64,000 bases of DNA from Gentiana macrophylla (taxonomy: Eukaryota > Streptophyta > Magnoliopsida > Gentianales > Gentianaceae), in assembly GCA_026214975.1 (NCBI GenBank), contig JAOBSW010000349.1:62001-126000 (forward strand), read 5' to 3'. The translations under genes and the position numbers were made by a program. Below the pieces are notes generated by a model. That model ran no database searches, was not told the origin of the DNA, and was given only the letters and a program-made list of their open reading frames with translations. This document shows positions 1 to 10,993 of this stretch, in pieces. Numbering within the stretch: position 1 is the first letter of the stretch; each line of letters opens with the position of its first letter.

Positions 1-957
1 CTTATAATGTAAGATCAATTTCGATATTTTCGTCACTGAAATTGTTTAGAATTCTAGAGATTTAAATCTGAAGCATGGATTTTCCCAGAATATGGTCTAT
101 CTCGGATCACATAATTGTATCTTGCATTTTTTCAGGTTTTTTTTATACGGGAGGTATACCATAAATAGGGATGGACGATGCGACAATACTGTAGACGTTT
201 GATTTTGATTTATATTTGAGGTTTGCTATATTGTTTTGGTTGATTCAATTTTTAACTATTGCTTCCGAAGGAAGGAGGCTGATTTCAATGTCAATGGAAA
301 TTGCCAGGTTATTTATTTCAGACTTAATTAGAATCACTATGATGGATTAATAAAAAAAAATTTCCTTCCTTTTTAATCCCCAAAATTGCGCCTAAATGCC
401 CCTTCACAAGAATACGAAGCAAACTGAGGGCTCTTGGTGTAGTCTTTGGAATTGAGAGGTTTTTTTAAATCTTTGTGAAATTTTATTGTCTATTCCTTCT
501 GTTGAAATTTGTCTTGACATAATACTTTCTTATTAGAGTTGGGGTACCGGAGCTTTCCATTAATTAAAAAACTTAGTACATGCTAGAAGTCATTTGACAA
601 ATTGTCTAAAAGAGACGTGATACTTCAGAATAATCTTTTCATTTTTCTTTTAAGTTATTTTTTGTTTTCTCTCTATATATGTTTTCCTTTCATATTCCTC
701 CTCGGTCTTAAACAGTGAATTTCATGAGTAACAATGGATTTTTTTCAGGCCATGCTCTGCAAGACACGGTGGTGGTCAATTTTCCTTGATCTAATATTAA
801 TTCGTTCATTGCCAAGGTCAGTTTTCCTTGATCTAATATTAGATCGTTCATTGCCAATGTCAGTTTTTTTCTGGTTATTTTGTAGGTGCTGATGTTTAGT
901 TTTTTTTCCAATGAATTGTGTGAAGCAAAGGTTGAGCATACAGAATGCTCATCTTCT
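1..957. other. AT-rich non-coding DNA
   Basis: I see no convincing coding exon here. The longest open frames are short and of low complexity. The stretch at 780-860 holds two copies of a short direct repeat (ttttccttgatctaatatta). It is probably intergenic or intronic, or the flank of the gene-fragment block that follows. Confidence 0.5.
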
Positions 958-1287
958 GGCAAAATTAGGATTTTAGTCCTCTAATTTGGCCTATTTTGGA
1001 TTTTAGTCCTGCTCCGGTGAGGAAAATGGTCCTCTAAGTTTGCTTTTTTTTTTTTGGATTTTAGTCCTATCCGCCGGAAATAGCTGATTGGGCACCGGAA
1101 TTTTTAAAAATAGTCCTCTAACTAGGCTGCCACGTATGTGTTTTTTAAAGATTCCGGTGCCCAATCACTATTTCGGCGGATAGACTAAAATCCAAAAACC
1201 AACTTAGAGGACCATTTTCCTCACCGGAAGAGTGAGCAGACTAAAATCAAAATAGGCTAAGTTTATGACTAAAATCCTAATTTTGCC
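958..1287. mobile_element. MULE-type MITE, 330 bp
   Basis: Long terminal inverted repeats run inward from both ends: it opens with GGCAAAATTAGGATTTTAGT and closes with the exact reverse complement. The similarity continues through the GGTCCTCTAA and TCCGGTG blocks towards the centre, so a single strand could fold back along most of the length. A perfect 10-bp direct repeat, ctcatcttct, flanks it at 948-957 and 1288-1297. A 9-11 bp target duplication with long inverted repeats is typical of Mutator-like elements. It encodes no protein, so it would need a transposase supplied in trans. Confidence 0.85.
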
Positions 1288-1583
1288 CTCATCTTCTTCA
1301 TACTAAATACTAAAGTAGGATTTTAACTGCCTTTGATTGTTTTTAATTGGGTTTTTTATACAGTTCTTGGTTCATTCTTTCATGAAAGTATGGCATTTAT
1401 TCTTTTCGATGGAGTTTCTTTTTACCTTCAAATGCTTCATTTTGTAACATGCTATATAGCGATTTGGTGATTAAGAAAAAAAATTTGCGGATTAGGTAGC
1501 TTTTATTTGTTTATGGTGTTTGTATTTTACATTGACTAATGTAACATCGGTTCGAAATGGTATTCAACCTTGGGTTCTTGCAG

Positions 1584-1899
1584 ATATGGCAAACAAAAAC
1601 TTCAAAAAAAATGCTTCCACATGTTGGGGTTGGTGAGTACTGTGCAACGAATAAGGCTATGTCGAGTCTCTATATGTTTCCCGGACCACGGACTACAGGC
1701 TACTATGTATGGCCTGGATACAGACTGACGATACTTACTATTTCCGGTATGCCTTGGCTTTTATATCATTCTTTTTGGTTTTTCCTAATTAGGAGCATCA
1801 CTTAGTTAAATTTGATCATTCTGTGTCAGACACATTAACCATCGGCTGTTTCTCTATGCGCTTAGTCGACGTGCAGAAGATGATAGACATCATTACAGT
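1584..1899 (+). pseudogene. NRPB2-like fragments: LPHVGVGEYC and HRLxLxALxRR exons
   Basis: Two short blocks resemble neighbouring parts of the second-largest RNA polymerase II subunit (RPB2/NRPB2, the wall and fork half of the active centre). The block at 1608-1658 reads KMLPHVGVGEYCATNKA, and the block at 1840-1899 reads HRLFLYALSRRAEDDRHHYS. The family reads closely similar segments roughly 330-380 residues from its start. The first block follows an acceptor-like ttgcag at 1583, and the second follows tgtgtcag at 1829. Between them lies a candidate GT-AG intron of about 85 bp. Residues between the blocks do not match the family, and the reading is not continued downstream. These are captured or duplicated exon remnants, not a working polymerase gene. 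Identification is from recalled family motifs, not from a database search. Confidence 0.7.
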
Positions 1900-1942
1900 A
1901 AATATCATTTTTGATCGCTGAAACAATGTAAATTCAGTAAAG

Positions 1943-2113
1943 ATGGATATCGATGATGATTGCGACACCCATTTTGAAGAAGAGGAGCAGGAGATATCAT
2001 AAGAGGACGCATGGACTGTAATCAGTGCATATTTCGAAGATAAAGGTCTGGTCCGTAAAAAATTGGATCCCTTTGACGAATTCATCCTGAATATTATGCA
2101 GGAAATCGCGTTT
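1943..2113 (+). pseudogene. NRPB2-like N-terminal exon fragment
   Basis: From ATG at 1943 the frame reads an acidic start (MDIDDD... EEEEQEIS), then an in-frame stop, then [20 protein letters not shown] and [14 protein letters not shown]. This matches the conserved start of plant RNA polymerase II subunit 2 (EDAW.VI.AYFE.KGLVR..LD.FDEFI.N.MQEI). The N-terminal piece lies downstream of the fragments that correspond to residues 330-380, so gene order is inverted relative to the parent. The stop falls where the parent family usually has Thr-Gln before EDAW. After about 2113 the similarity fades. A block near 2180-2230 ([10 protein letters not shown]) might derive from the ATGNWGQANA region of the same subunit, but that is weak. 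Shuffled capture by a transposon is the simplest explanation. Confidence 0.75.
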
Positions 2114-3070
2114 GTGAGCTCTGTTAAGCCTCTACAAAATATCCGATCAAAGTCTTTAAATTTCCTGTTGCCATTCAATACCAAAAGGCAACGGGATCGG
2201 TCAAATGGGCGAATGCTCGGGTGGGGACAAATACCGAACACAATCTGTTTTTTCATTTCTTTTTTTTTTAAACAGTGATGATCATCATCTCTCTGTCTCT
2301 TTACTTCTTCTATATGCTCAATTCATGAGCAAAGATGAGGCATTTCGACAGGAAATATTTTCGTTGTCGGCAATAAGCCATTCTCAAAAACGAATATTGG
2401 GTCTGCGGATTATGCAATGAAGGCAAAGCTCTACGGTGCCGGGAGGATTGCAGATGGGCTCATGAGAGGAGTTTCTAAGGCTCTCTTCATACTTGCTGAG
2501 GTTTGTGTTCAAAGATATCATTCGTATTCATGGATCTTTCTCCTGTTCAAACATACAGTCATGGTAAAATTCAATATCATATATACATTGATGAGGATTC
2601 CGTTTTATATTTTACTTGAAAGCATTAATTGGCTTTCACATATTGTTTTCTATTTATGTTCATAAAATGGGATCCTGTATCATAGGTTAGGTTAATTTTA
2701 CGTTTTTTATTGTGTGTGTGTGTGGGGGAGTCTATTATGTGCAATATGCTAATTTTATTTTGTTTTTTTGTATGATGATTACGGTTAAAACGATTTGGTT
2801 TCCATTTGTTTTGCTCTTCATTTGTAACTCTCCTAAAAATTGATTGCTAATGATTTCTTCTTCAGCCCATCAGCCAATTGTGATAAAGCAGTTGCCCGAA
2901 AATGGTAAACATTTGTTCACGTGTAATTATTTTCATTTTGTTGGATGATGGGCATGTTCTGATTTGATTGCTATTCTTTTAGTGTTTTTTTATGTTTACA
3001 AAGCTTTCGTGTTTGTTATGTTCCAAACAAACCATCATAGTTTCCTTACCTTTATGCAGCTTTGGAAATG
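2114..3070. other. Non-coding stretch after the NRPB2 fragments
   Basis: There are short open frames but no family I can defend. The frame at 2417-2665 (KAKLYGAGRIADGLMRG...) faintly recalls L7Ae-type ribosomal proteins, but the match is too short to call. A (TG)n run lies near 2710. Acceptor-like ttcttcag and ttatgcag at 2865 and 3059 suggest that intron and exon remnants continue up to the Copia-1 insertion. Confidence 0.35.
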
Positions 3071-3075
3071 GGATA

Positions 3076-3387
3076 TGTAAGAGCGGAAGTAAGAAAAAGA
3101 TAAGAGAAATAACTTGTTGTTTATTTCATTAAGTGAAAGCTTAGTTATTACAAAGAGAACATGGTTGTTTATATAGCACAAACCAGCCACAGGAAAAGCA
3201 ACTAGCTGTTGGTAGTCACATCCCAACGGCTAGTTGGACTAACAGCCATGAGTTTTGGAAACTAAAGGACAAGAGCCCCTAGAAATGAACTAATTAACTA
3301 AAACAAGGTTAACTAGTAAATAAAGAAAATAGGAAAAAGTATTAGAATAAATCTGACATACTGATGACGTCATGATTAATTCTAACA
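3076..3387 (-). repeat. Copia-1 3' LTR
   Basis: This 312 bp repeat matches 7960-8256. On the minus strand it starts TGTTAGAATTAATCATGACG and ends with TTACA. A TATA-like box (GCTATATAAACA on the minus strand) lies at about 3167-3178, as expected for the U3 promoter. An inverted repeat at 3199-3212 and 3223-3236 can form a 14-bp stem with one mismatch. Confidence 0.93.
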
Positions 3388-3403
3388 CTCCCCCTCAAGC
3401 TGG
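3388..3403 (-). other. Copia-1 polypurine tract
   Basis: On the minus strand the sequence just before the 3' LTR is GCTTGAGGGGGAG. A purine-rich run immediately before the LTR is where plus-strand DNA synthesis is primed in LTR retrotransposons. Position and composition both fit. Confidence 0.85.
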
Positions 3404-3643
3404 TAGATGTATATCAAACATGCCCAGCTTGCCAACATCATTATGAAACACTTTCCCAGGTAGGCCCTTGGTGAATAAGTCTGCAACTTGATCTTTAGAG
3501 GACACAAACTCAGTAGTGATCAACCCACTTTCTAGCTTTTCTTTGATAAAATGCCTATCCACTTCAATGTGTTTAGTTCTATCATGTTGGACAGGGTTAT
3601 GAGCAATATCTATAGCTGATTTGTTGTCACTGATCAGTCTCAT
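3395..3643 (-). pseudogene. Copia-1 RNase H C-terminal part
   Basis: The frame contains DNKSAIDIAHNP, then HDRTKHIEVDRHFI and DQVADLFTKGLP. This is the last third of the Copia RNase H domain, including the Asp of the DNKSA motif and the conserved HIEVD..HFI helix. It is the direct continuation of the large polyprotein frame that ends at 3776. Two nonsense codons separate them, one at about 3773-3775 (a Trp codon of the WRSKKQ motif turned to TGA) and one near 3690. It ends 8 bp from the 3' LTR, as usual. RNase H removes the RNA strand of the RNA-DNA hybrid during reverse transcription. Its role is certain, but it is inactive as encoded because it is cut off from the rest of the polyprotein. 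Confidence 0.9.
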
Positions 3644-3775
3644 AGGAGTTTTCCATACTATCTTTAAGTCTGTTAGAATGATTTTTTACCATAGAAGTTC
3701 ACACATCCCTATAGCCATAGATCTGAATTCAACTTCAGCACTTGTTCTTGCTACCACAGGTTGTTTCTTGCTCCT

Positions 3776-6166
3776 TCAAACTACTAGGTTTCCTCCTAGA
3801 AAGAGGCAGTGACCAGAAGTAGATCTCCTGTCATCCAAAGAACCTGCATAATCAGAATCAGTATAGGCTGTGATGTCCAGATTGTCCCTCTTCTTATATA
3901 GGATCCCCTTGCCTGGACACCCCTTCAAATATTCCAGAATTCTATCTGCAGCCCTATGATGGCAAACCTTGGGTTTTTGCATGAATCTACTCACCATATT
4001 AATAGCAAAAGCAATATCTGGTCTAGTATGAGCCGGGTATATCAGCTTTCCTACTAACCGTTGATTGGAGTACTTATCCACATCTTCATCTTTAGGAGAC
4101 TCATTCAACCCATGATTGTAATCAAGGGGAGTGTTGGCCGGTTTGCACCCTAACTTCCCAGTATCTTTAAGAAGATCAAATATATATTTCTGTTGTGAGA
4201 TAAAGATCCCCTGGTTAGAGTGAGCCACTTCAATACCTAGGAAGTATTTGAGTCTTCTTAGGTATTTTATGTCATATTCTTTTGCCATCTTTATTTTTAA
4301 CCACTGATTTGTGAATTCATCATCCCCTGTGACAATCATGTCATCCACATATACCAGGAGAATGGATTTCTTCCCAGAATCAGCTACCTTGATAAACAGT
4401 GTGTGATCCCTTTGGCTTTTCCTGTACCCTTTGTGTATCATAAAGTGAGCAAATCTACCAAACCAGACCCTTGGGGATTGTTTCAATCCATACAAGGCCT
4501 TTTTCAGTTTGCACACTTTGCCTTCATAGTCCTTGAATCCATGGGGTACCTGCATGTAAACAGTTTCTTCAAGTTTGCCTTCTAAAAAGGCATTCTTGAC
4601 ATCAAATTGTTGTAAAGACCATCCAAGGTTCACTGCTAAGGATAACAGAATCCTGACAGTGTTCATTTTTGCCACAGGGGCAAAAGTTTCAAAGTAATCC
4701 AAGCCTTGTGTTTGGGTGTAACCCTTAGCCACAAGCCTAGCCTTGTGTCTTTCATTTGTGCCATCAGATTTATACTTTGTAGTGAACACCCATTTGCATC
4801 CCACAATTTTATCACCCTTAGGTAAGTTAATTAGGTCCCAAGTGTTGTTCTTCTCTAGAGCTTTCATTTCTTCTTTCATAGCTCTTGCCCATTTTTCATC
4901 AGCAAGAGCCTCATTCACATTTTTTGGTGTACCTTCTTTTAGAAGGTTTACCAGGAACTTCTTGTGATTTTTGGAACAATTTTTGTAGGACAAGAACGTT
5001 CTCATAGGGTGTTTAGTACATTCCCTTTTTCTCTTTGTAAGAGCAATAGGCAGGTCATCCAGTGTATCTGACACACTTTGATTTTCAAAATCTTCAGATT
5101 CATTATTCTCACATAATGAGTCAGGATCTGTACTCTGGTTTTCAGAATCATCATGTTCCTGAAAGTCATTAGAACTATGAGTCTCAAAATCATCACTTTT
5201 CTGAGAGTCATTAGTTTCAATTTCAATTGTATAGCTCTTTATCCCATGAGGGGAATAATTTTGTGCCACTTTAGGTGTCTTTTTCTTTCTGGTGTAGACA
5301 ATAGGAGTTTTTTCTTTGATTCTTATGTCCCCTGTGTCCTCAGAAGGTAGAGAATCAACAGGAGACTTAGGAATATTCTCCTCATTTCCAGTGGGGATAC
5401 TCTTATAATCTTGAAAGAAATCAAGGTAAGATTTAGGGTAGGAGTTATTCATCTCCCCCTTATTAGTAAAATAAGATATCTCTTCATGAAAAGACACATC
5501 CCTAGAGATGATGTATTTTCTGGTAGGAGGGTGGTAGCATTTATACCCTTTTTGAGTATTAGAGTATCCAACAAACACACAACTTAAGGCCCTAGGATCC
5601 AATTTTCCTCTGTTATGAGCATGTATATGTACAAATGCCTCACAACCAAAGGTTTTTGGTCCTAGTCCTTCAGATTGAGACATACTAGGATAGATGCTCC
5701 TTAGGCATCCAACATGTGTTCTGTTATTCAAGACCTTTGTAGGCAATCTGTTGATGAGGTGAGTTGCTGTCAAAACAGCCTCTCCCCAATAGTTCTTGGG
5801 AGTCATCATTTGAAACATAAGTGCCCTAGACACCTTCATAAGGTGTCTGTTCTTTCTCTCTGCCCCATTCTGTTGAGGGGTATATACACAAGAAGATTCA
5901 TGTATTATACCCTTCTCATCCAGAAAAGGATTCAGCAGTCTGTTGAAGTATTCCCTTGCATTGTCAGTCCTTAGTCTTTCGATTTTAGTATCAAATTGAG
6001 TTAGGACTTGATGATAACACTTGGGAAATATCTCTAGGATATCAGATTTTTGCTTCATGAGATAAGTCCATGTAGTTCTAGTAAAGTCATCAATGAAAGT
6101 GACAAACCAAATTGAACCATTTATATTAGATACAGGGGAAGGCCCCCAAATATCACTATGAATCAC
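3776..6166 (-). pseudogene. Copia-1 integrase, reverse transcriptase and RNase H start
   Basis: This 796-residue frame begins inside the integrase core: HSDIWGP at its start, then LRTDNAREYF, then YTPQQNGAERKNRH. The three acidic positions of the catalytic triad are represented. The usual QQNGVAERKNR motif lacks one residue here, a one-codon deletion. A linker rich in Asp, Ser and Asn follows (about residues 230-400). Reverse transcriptase comes next, with [36 protein letters not shown] and the catalytic YVDDM. RNase H begins with TDSDYAGSLDDRRSTSG and ends at a nonsense codon. It is the main enzymatic part of a Copia polyprotein, broken from the upstream frame by a shift near 6165. Confidence 0.95.
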
Positions 6167-6939
6167 AACAAACGGTTCAGTACATTTGATTCCTTGACTA
6201 GGATAAGAGGCTCTTTTGTGTTTGCAATCTCACACACATTACAATGCATCCTATCTATATTACAACTAGTAAACAAAGTAGGAAACATATGTTTAATTAC
6301 TGCAAAAGGAGGATGACCTAATCTATAATGATATAACCACAGTTTGTCAAGATTAGACTGTGACAAAAAACTAGCAGCTTGCCCTTTTTCTTTATTGGCT
6401 TCCTGATCTTCCCAAAAATATAACCCTACTTTAGCTTTAGCAACCCCAATCCTCTCTTTCTTTACAGGATCCTGTATCAAGCAGTTATTAGAGGAGAAGG
6501 CAACTAAACAATTCATGTCTTTGGTTAACTTCTGAATGGAGATCAGATTAGTAGACAAGTTAGGGATATGTAATACATCCCTTAGAATGAATTTATCACA
6601 CAGAACATAGTCTCCTATCCCAGTCACTTGGATAGGAGATCCATCTGCAACAGAGATGGTTCTGTATTTATCACAGGCTTTGTAAGACATCAGCTTTTCA
6701 CTAGAGTTGACCATATGGTCTGTGGCACCAGAATCAAGTACCCATTCTATTGAACCTTCAGACTGTTTATGTAAACTAGTCATACCTGAAAAAGCTAAGG
6801 AGGTTGATGAACTCTCAAGTGAGTCAATAAACTTCCTCAGTTTCTCAATTTCTGAAGGCCCAAGGTTGAGCTTTTGATTCTGGTTAACAGCCTTCTGGAC
6901 ATTATCATTGGTGTTTGGCTGATTCTCATTGCCATTCAC
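6163..6939 (-). pseudogene. Copia-1 protease and GAG-pre-integrase region
   Basis: The frame contains the aspartic protease active site WVLDSGATDHM at about residues 65-75. It continues through DVLHIPNLSTNLISIQKL, a conserved block of Copia proteases. It then has the GAG-pre-integrase domain with LWLYHYRLGHPPF and the zinc-binding CNVCEIA near the end. It terminates just before the integrase HSD motif, which continues in another frame, so a small indel separates protease from integrase. The upstream zinc knuckle CSFCKKSRHTRENC lies at about 6995-7040 in the same frame, before the first ATG of this frame. Protease would release the mature proteins from the Copia polyprotein. Confidence 0.92.
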
Positions 6940-7117
6940 ACTGTTAGCAGTTTTCTTGTTAGGGTTATCACTCCCTGGTTTCCTATGGTGTTTGCAACAA
7001 TTCTCTCTAGTATGTCTACTCTTTTTACAGAAAGAGCAGAATAGAGAATCTCTGTCCCCAGTTCTGTTGTTGTTCTTTTGATAATTATTCCCTCCCTTTT
7101 GAAAGGAAGGGTTCTTG

Positions 7118-7762
7118 TCAGTGGTATTTTTTTTTGCCCTGGGTTATCAAAGTAGAACTTTCAACAGGAGGTGCGTCAATCATGACACCTCTCCTACTTT
7201 TTTCTGCTCTAATAAAAGCTATTGTAGCATTTAAACTAAGGAGATCTCCCTTTCCAAGAATCTGAACTCTGACAGAGTCATATTCAATGTTAAGACCAGC
7301 CAAAAAGGCATAGATCCTATCTTTTTCAAATATCCTTTTCAAGATATCAGCATCCTCACTGTTGTTCATCTTGATGCATTGGTAGTGGTCTAATTCTTGC
7401 CATAGACCTTGCATCAGGCTTGAATATTCAGTGATGGATCTGCTGCCCTGCTTTGTATTTGAAATAGTGATGGATCTGCTGCCCTGCTTTGTATTTGAAA
7501 TTTTAGTCTTTACCTCATAGATTTGAGCTGCATCATTGACCTTTGAGTAGGTCTCCTTCACATGATCAGATTTCCTTTGCATTGGCCATGAACATGCATG
7601 TATCATCGATTTGTGGATCATGGAGTTCCATAACCAAGACATCACCATGGAGTCTTGCTCATCCCATACAATAAACATAGGGTCTTCTTGAGCTGGTCCT
7701 GTCCCATTAAGGTGACTGAGCTTGCTCCTTCCTTTCAGAAAAGTCCGGAAAACTGAGACCAT
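7118..7762 (-). pseudogene. Copia-1 gag (capsid) part
   Basis: This 214-residue frame holds the gag capsid region, with motifs such as YSSLMQGLWQELDHYQC, IFEKDRIYAFLAGLNIEYDSVRVQILGK and LNATIAFIRAEKSRR, typical of Copia gag (UBN2-like). A 36-bp unit is repeated in tandem and in frame at about 7430-7502, giving SNTKQGSRSITI twice. The frame ends at a run of nine A/T bases near 7125-7133. Beyond it the coding sense continues in another frame to the zinc knuckle, so replication slippage in the homopolymer is the likely cause. The gag protein forms the virus-like particle in the cytoplasm. Confidence 0.88.
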
Positions 7763-7942
7763 TTCAAGTAATTTTTCCCATTGAGTTTGAGAGCGGTGGA
7801 TGTTTTGAAGATCACCATTATTGGTAGAAAGATGATCGAAAGAGGAGCTGCACTGCAGATAGCATTACTTGTAGTGATTGATTCAAAGACCATGAGGTTT
7901 TAAAAAAATCTTAAAAATTTCCTGAATTTTGAATTTTTGAGC

Positions 7943-7959
7943 CTACGACTCCGATACCA
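7943..7959 (-). other. Copia-1 primer binding site
   Basis: The minus strand reads TGGTATCGGAGTCGTA directly next to the 5' LTR. This matches the standard plant Copia site for initiator Met tRNA (TGGTATCAGAGC) with one change at the eighth base. Confidence 0.88.
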
Positions 7960-8256
7960 TGTAAAGCGAATAAGAAAAATATAAGAGAAATAACTTGTTA
8001 TTTATTTCATTAAGTGAAAGCTTAGTTATTAAGTTGTTTATATAGCACAAACCAGCCACAGGAAAAACAACTAGCCGTTGGTAGTCACATCCCAACGGCT
8101 AGTTGGACTAACAGCCATGAGTTTTGGCAACTAAAGGACAAGAGCCCCTAGAAATTAACTAATTAACTAAAACACGGTTAACTAGTAAATAAAGAAAATA
8201 GGAAAAAGTATTAGAATAAATCTGACAAACTGATGACGTCATGATTAATTCTAACA
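7960..8256 (-). repeat. Copia-1 5' LTR
   Basis: This 297 bp copy is shorter than its partner because of small deletions. A perfect 14-bp inverted repeat (CAACTAGCCGTTGG) lies at 8068-8081 and 8092-8105. A TATA-like box sits at 8036-8046. The target duplication ggata follows directly. Confidence 0.93.
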
Positions 8257-10640
8257 GGATAGGTTTGCAAGGATCACATGAATTAAAGTATTTTAAGGAG
8301 TAGAGAATGAGGCATAAGCTTAAACATCCTTATGGAACTGCTAACCCGATGAAAATCAAATGAGAAGCCTATGGTTACCAGGTTCGCCTTAAGTGGAAAG
8401 TATACCGAGGCTTCAAGGATATTCTATCAATCAATAAGCAAGGTTGCACAAGTGGAAACCATACTAACGCTTCAACGACATTCGATCAACGACCAATCAG
8501 TAAGCAGGGCAAAAAAAATGATGTGATTGACCTTATGAAAGAATTCTTTACATCAATTCTGTTTTTTTTTTCAGTAGCTAGGCTATTTGCGTACATATAT
8601 TCCGTGATGATTTCCGTTCGACCGCCAGTAAAGTCATGTTATTACACAATGAAAGCTCTGGATCATTGATCATAATGATTTGTGGTTGACTGTGCAATTC
8701 TTATATAGTGAAGTTGGCCGCTTTTGTGCGTTACCGATTCTATCACTGTATGTTCGTCCTGTATTCCCCGGTTATTTCCTTTGGTTTGTGCATTTCATGG
8801 AACTGATTTATTGATAATGATCTTTGATAACACAAGTTTTCTTTAACATATTTGATCACTTTGGCAGGTAGGAATTTATCATGGTGATGTTCTCCTAAAA
8901 CGATCATGTCCAATAATTCTCCTACACAAACATTAGAAAGAGAGGCAAAAAAACTCCTAAAGATGATATACAGTTGCATTGTCCTAAAAAGGTGCACCTA
9001 TCTGGTAAACGTACATTGACAATACGTGTTATGTATGCTTTTGTGATTTCCGGTCGAGAGTCCAGTCTCTCTTTGCATTTGTATATATATCTGATCACGT
9101 GTTCTTTTTTTACTAGATTCATATGTAAGTGAATTATGTGATAATTTTTAAACCGACAAACTGAAAGCATGTGGGAAAAAAAAAAAACTAAGAAAGCATG
9201 TGTGCTGAGGCTATCTTTGTTGGATTATAGGTAATATTTGATAAGTGACATTTTAATCTTCAATGCACAATATATTTGAAAACAATGTAAGAACATATAT
9301 CTTATTTTTGTTGGTGGGTTCATTGAATAAGTTGATTTATTTAGTTTGCTTGAATATTTTCCTTTCTCTTTTGATAGATTTCATCAATGGTGGGACCTTT
9401 CTGGACCTCTTTGGACATGTGACAAATGTATGGTAATGTCAATTATGAATTTCAAAGAATGTAAAGGTTTTACTGAGCACAGGGCGTTGGTAAATACATT
9501 CGATACCCATTCGAGGTATTTTCATTTCTTTTTTACATGTTTAATCTCTTTTTTGTTGTTGTTAGTAATTACTTGAATAATTGAGCATTGATAATTTGAA
9601 TCCAACTATAGTTTTAATGTGGATTTGTTAAAATTAATATTTGAGTGCTGATTTTTGATATCGCATGTTGCTTAGAAAGTTTAAAAGAATTTCTTGGCGG
9701 ACGTGATTGGAAAATCGCTCTATGTCACTCAACTTCGGAACTGAAACAGTGAAAGTACATTGAATTCAAATATCTTTGATTTTATGTTACATGGTGGAAC
9801 ATAATTGTGTCACCTTTGTGCTTTCAAAATGGAAACATTTGATATGGAGTTCAGATTTTAGTTGTTCCGACAACTTTGTTGGTAATGAGACATTCGGTGG
9901 AAACACGTTCTTACAGGTTATTTTTTCGATGATCTACTTTATAAGCTGTGTAAAAATTATATGTTTGACATTTCAATTGTTTTTAGTAGGGTGATTATGA
10001 TTATTTTGCTTTTTATTTTTCAAAATTCATTGCAGATTCATATTGCTGGGCATGCATGAATGAAAGATTATGAAGATCTATGTGCTGGAACTAAGCTTTC
10101 TAAGCCGTTTTGGTGTAAATTTTGTTGTTATGCAACTCCGGAAGGTCTATTTCACACTATATTAAAATCTTATCACTATTTATTTTTTCTTGCTACGAGT
10201 TCTATACTGGCCTGATTGCGTTCATGAGAAAAAGGTCTAATGGAGTCAAGACACAACTATTCATTCCAATTATCTCATTCAAGGGGTAGTTTTTGTCTCG
10301 ATATCTTTTTTGATTTTCTACTGCTATTTAGTCTACTAGGAGCTCAGATGCTTTGGTGCTTCTTCTTAATCTTTGGTTTTCTTTTCAGGGCTATTTTACG
10401 TCCGGTATTGTTCTCATTTTCTTCGTTGCTTTCTTCCTGTTTTGTTCGTTTACGTATTTTGCTTCATTAGTTTTTTTTTTTTGTGTTGGGTTGGCCACAT
10501 TGTACTAAGTTTTAGTTACAATGCTTCACATATCTTAATTTGTCAAGAATTTTGTATTGAAACAAACGCTTTTTGTTTAAGGAACAAACATTGTTGATCG
10601 CACACAATTATGAAAGTTTGAATATCATTTTCATATTTTA
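8257..10640. other. Non-coding stretch between Copia-1 and the Helitron-like ends
   Basis: There is no recognisable gene. Two diverged copies of a roughly 60-bp segment lie at 8388-8450 and 8452-8512. Intron-like T-rich stretches with acceptor-like ends occur near 8866 and 10034. The frame at 9346-9576 is Cys/Trp-rich (RFHQWWDLSGPLWTCDKC) but matches no family I can name. The region looks like more gene-fragment or intron material carried with the 1.6-2.1 kb block, which Copia-1 split. Confidence 0.35.
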
Positions 10641-10646
10641 CACTAT

Positions 10647-10993
10647 CCCGTGCATTGCACGGGTTGTTGTCAAGAATTTCTTATCACAATTTGTATTGTG
10701 TTTAAAGTTGAGATTAGGAAGTACAAATTTGAAATTGGAACTATCCCTCTCAACAAAAAAAAATGGAACTATCTTTTCCAATACAACTACAAGTGTTTGA
10801 TTCTTCCATATCTTATCTTGAGGTTTGCATGACCAAGAATCGCTATTTCACATTTGCGATAAGATAAAAATGCAATAGTTTTTCTATTTTTTCTTCAAGG
10901 CAATAGCTTAATTCTAATGATCAGCCAATTTTTTGTTTCATACTCATTTTCTATTTTTATTTTTTTCCGTGCATTGCACGGGTTTTTGACTAG
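10647..10993 (+). mobile_element. Candidate Helitron 3' end (possibly a small non-autonomous Helitron)
   Basis: At 10967-10981 a short palindromic hairpin (CCGTGCATTGCACGG) is followed 8 bases later by CTAG at 10990-10993 and then T. That is the classical Helitron 3' layout: a subterminal GC-rich hairpin, CTRR, and insertion between A and T. The same palindrome, CCCGTGCATTGCACGGG, occurs at 10647-10663. It could be an older 3' end or a subterminal feature of the 5' side, making a unit of about 350 bp. The 5' TC terminus is not defined. Confidence 0.55.

Larger units (their letters stand above)
3076..8256 (-). mobile_element. Copia-1: full-length antisense Ty1/copia element
   Basis: This 5.18 kb element has LTRs at 3076-3387 and 7960-8256, both opening TG and closing CA. 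A perfect 5-bp target duplication, ggata, lies at 3071-3075 and 8257-8261. Read on the minus strand it carries a primer site, gag, zinc knuckle, protease, integrase, reverse transcriptase, RNase H and a purine tract, in normal Copia order. The coding region is interrupted by a frameshift in an A-run near 7125, a frameshift near 6165 and nonsense codons near 3774 and 3690. It is structurally complete but cannot encode its own proteins. The two LTRs differ by small indels (for example the block at 3160-3167 is missing from the other copy), so the insertion is not brand new. Confidence 0.95.

Noticed and set aside
2417..2665. Possible ribosomal L7Ae/S12-type fragment
   Set aside because: A few residues (YG..., RGVSKAL...LAE) look similar, but spacing does not fit and no second block supports it.
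8380..8512. Possible further NRPB2 exon (VAQVETILT resembling VSQVLNRLT)
   Set aside because: The similarity covers fewer than ten residues and does not extend.
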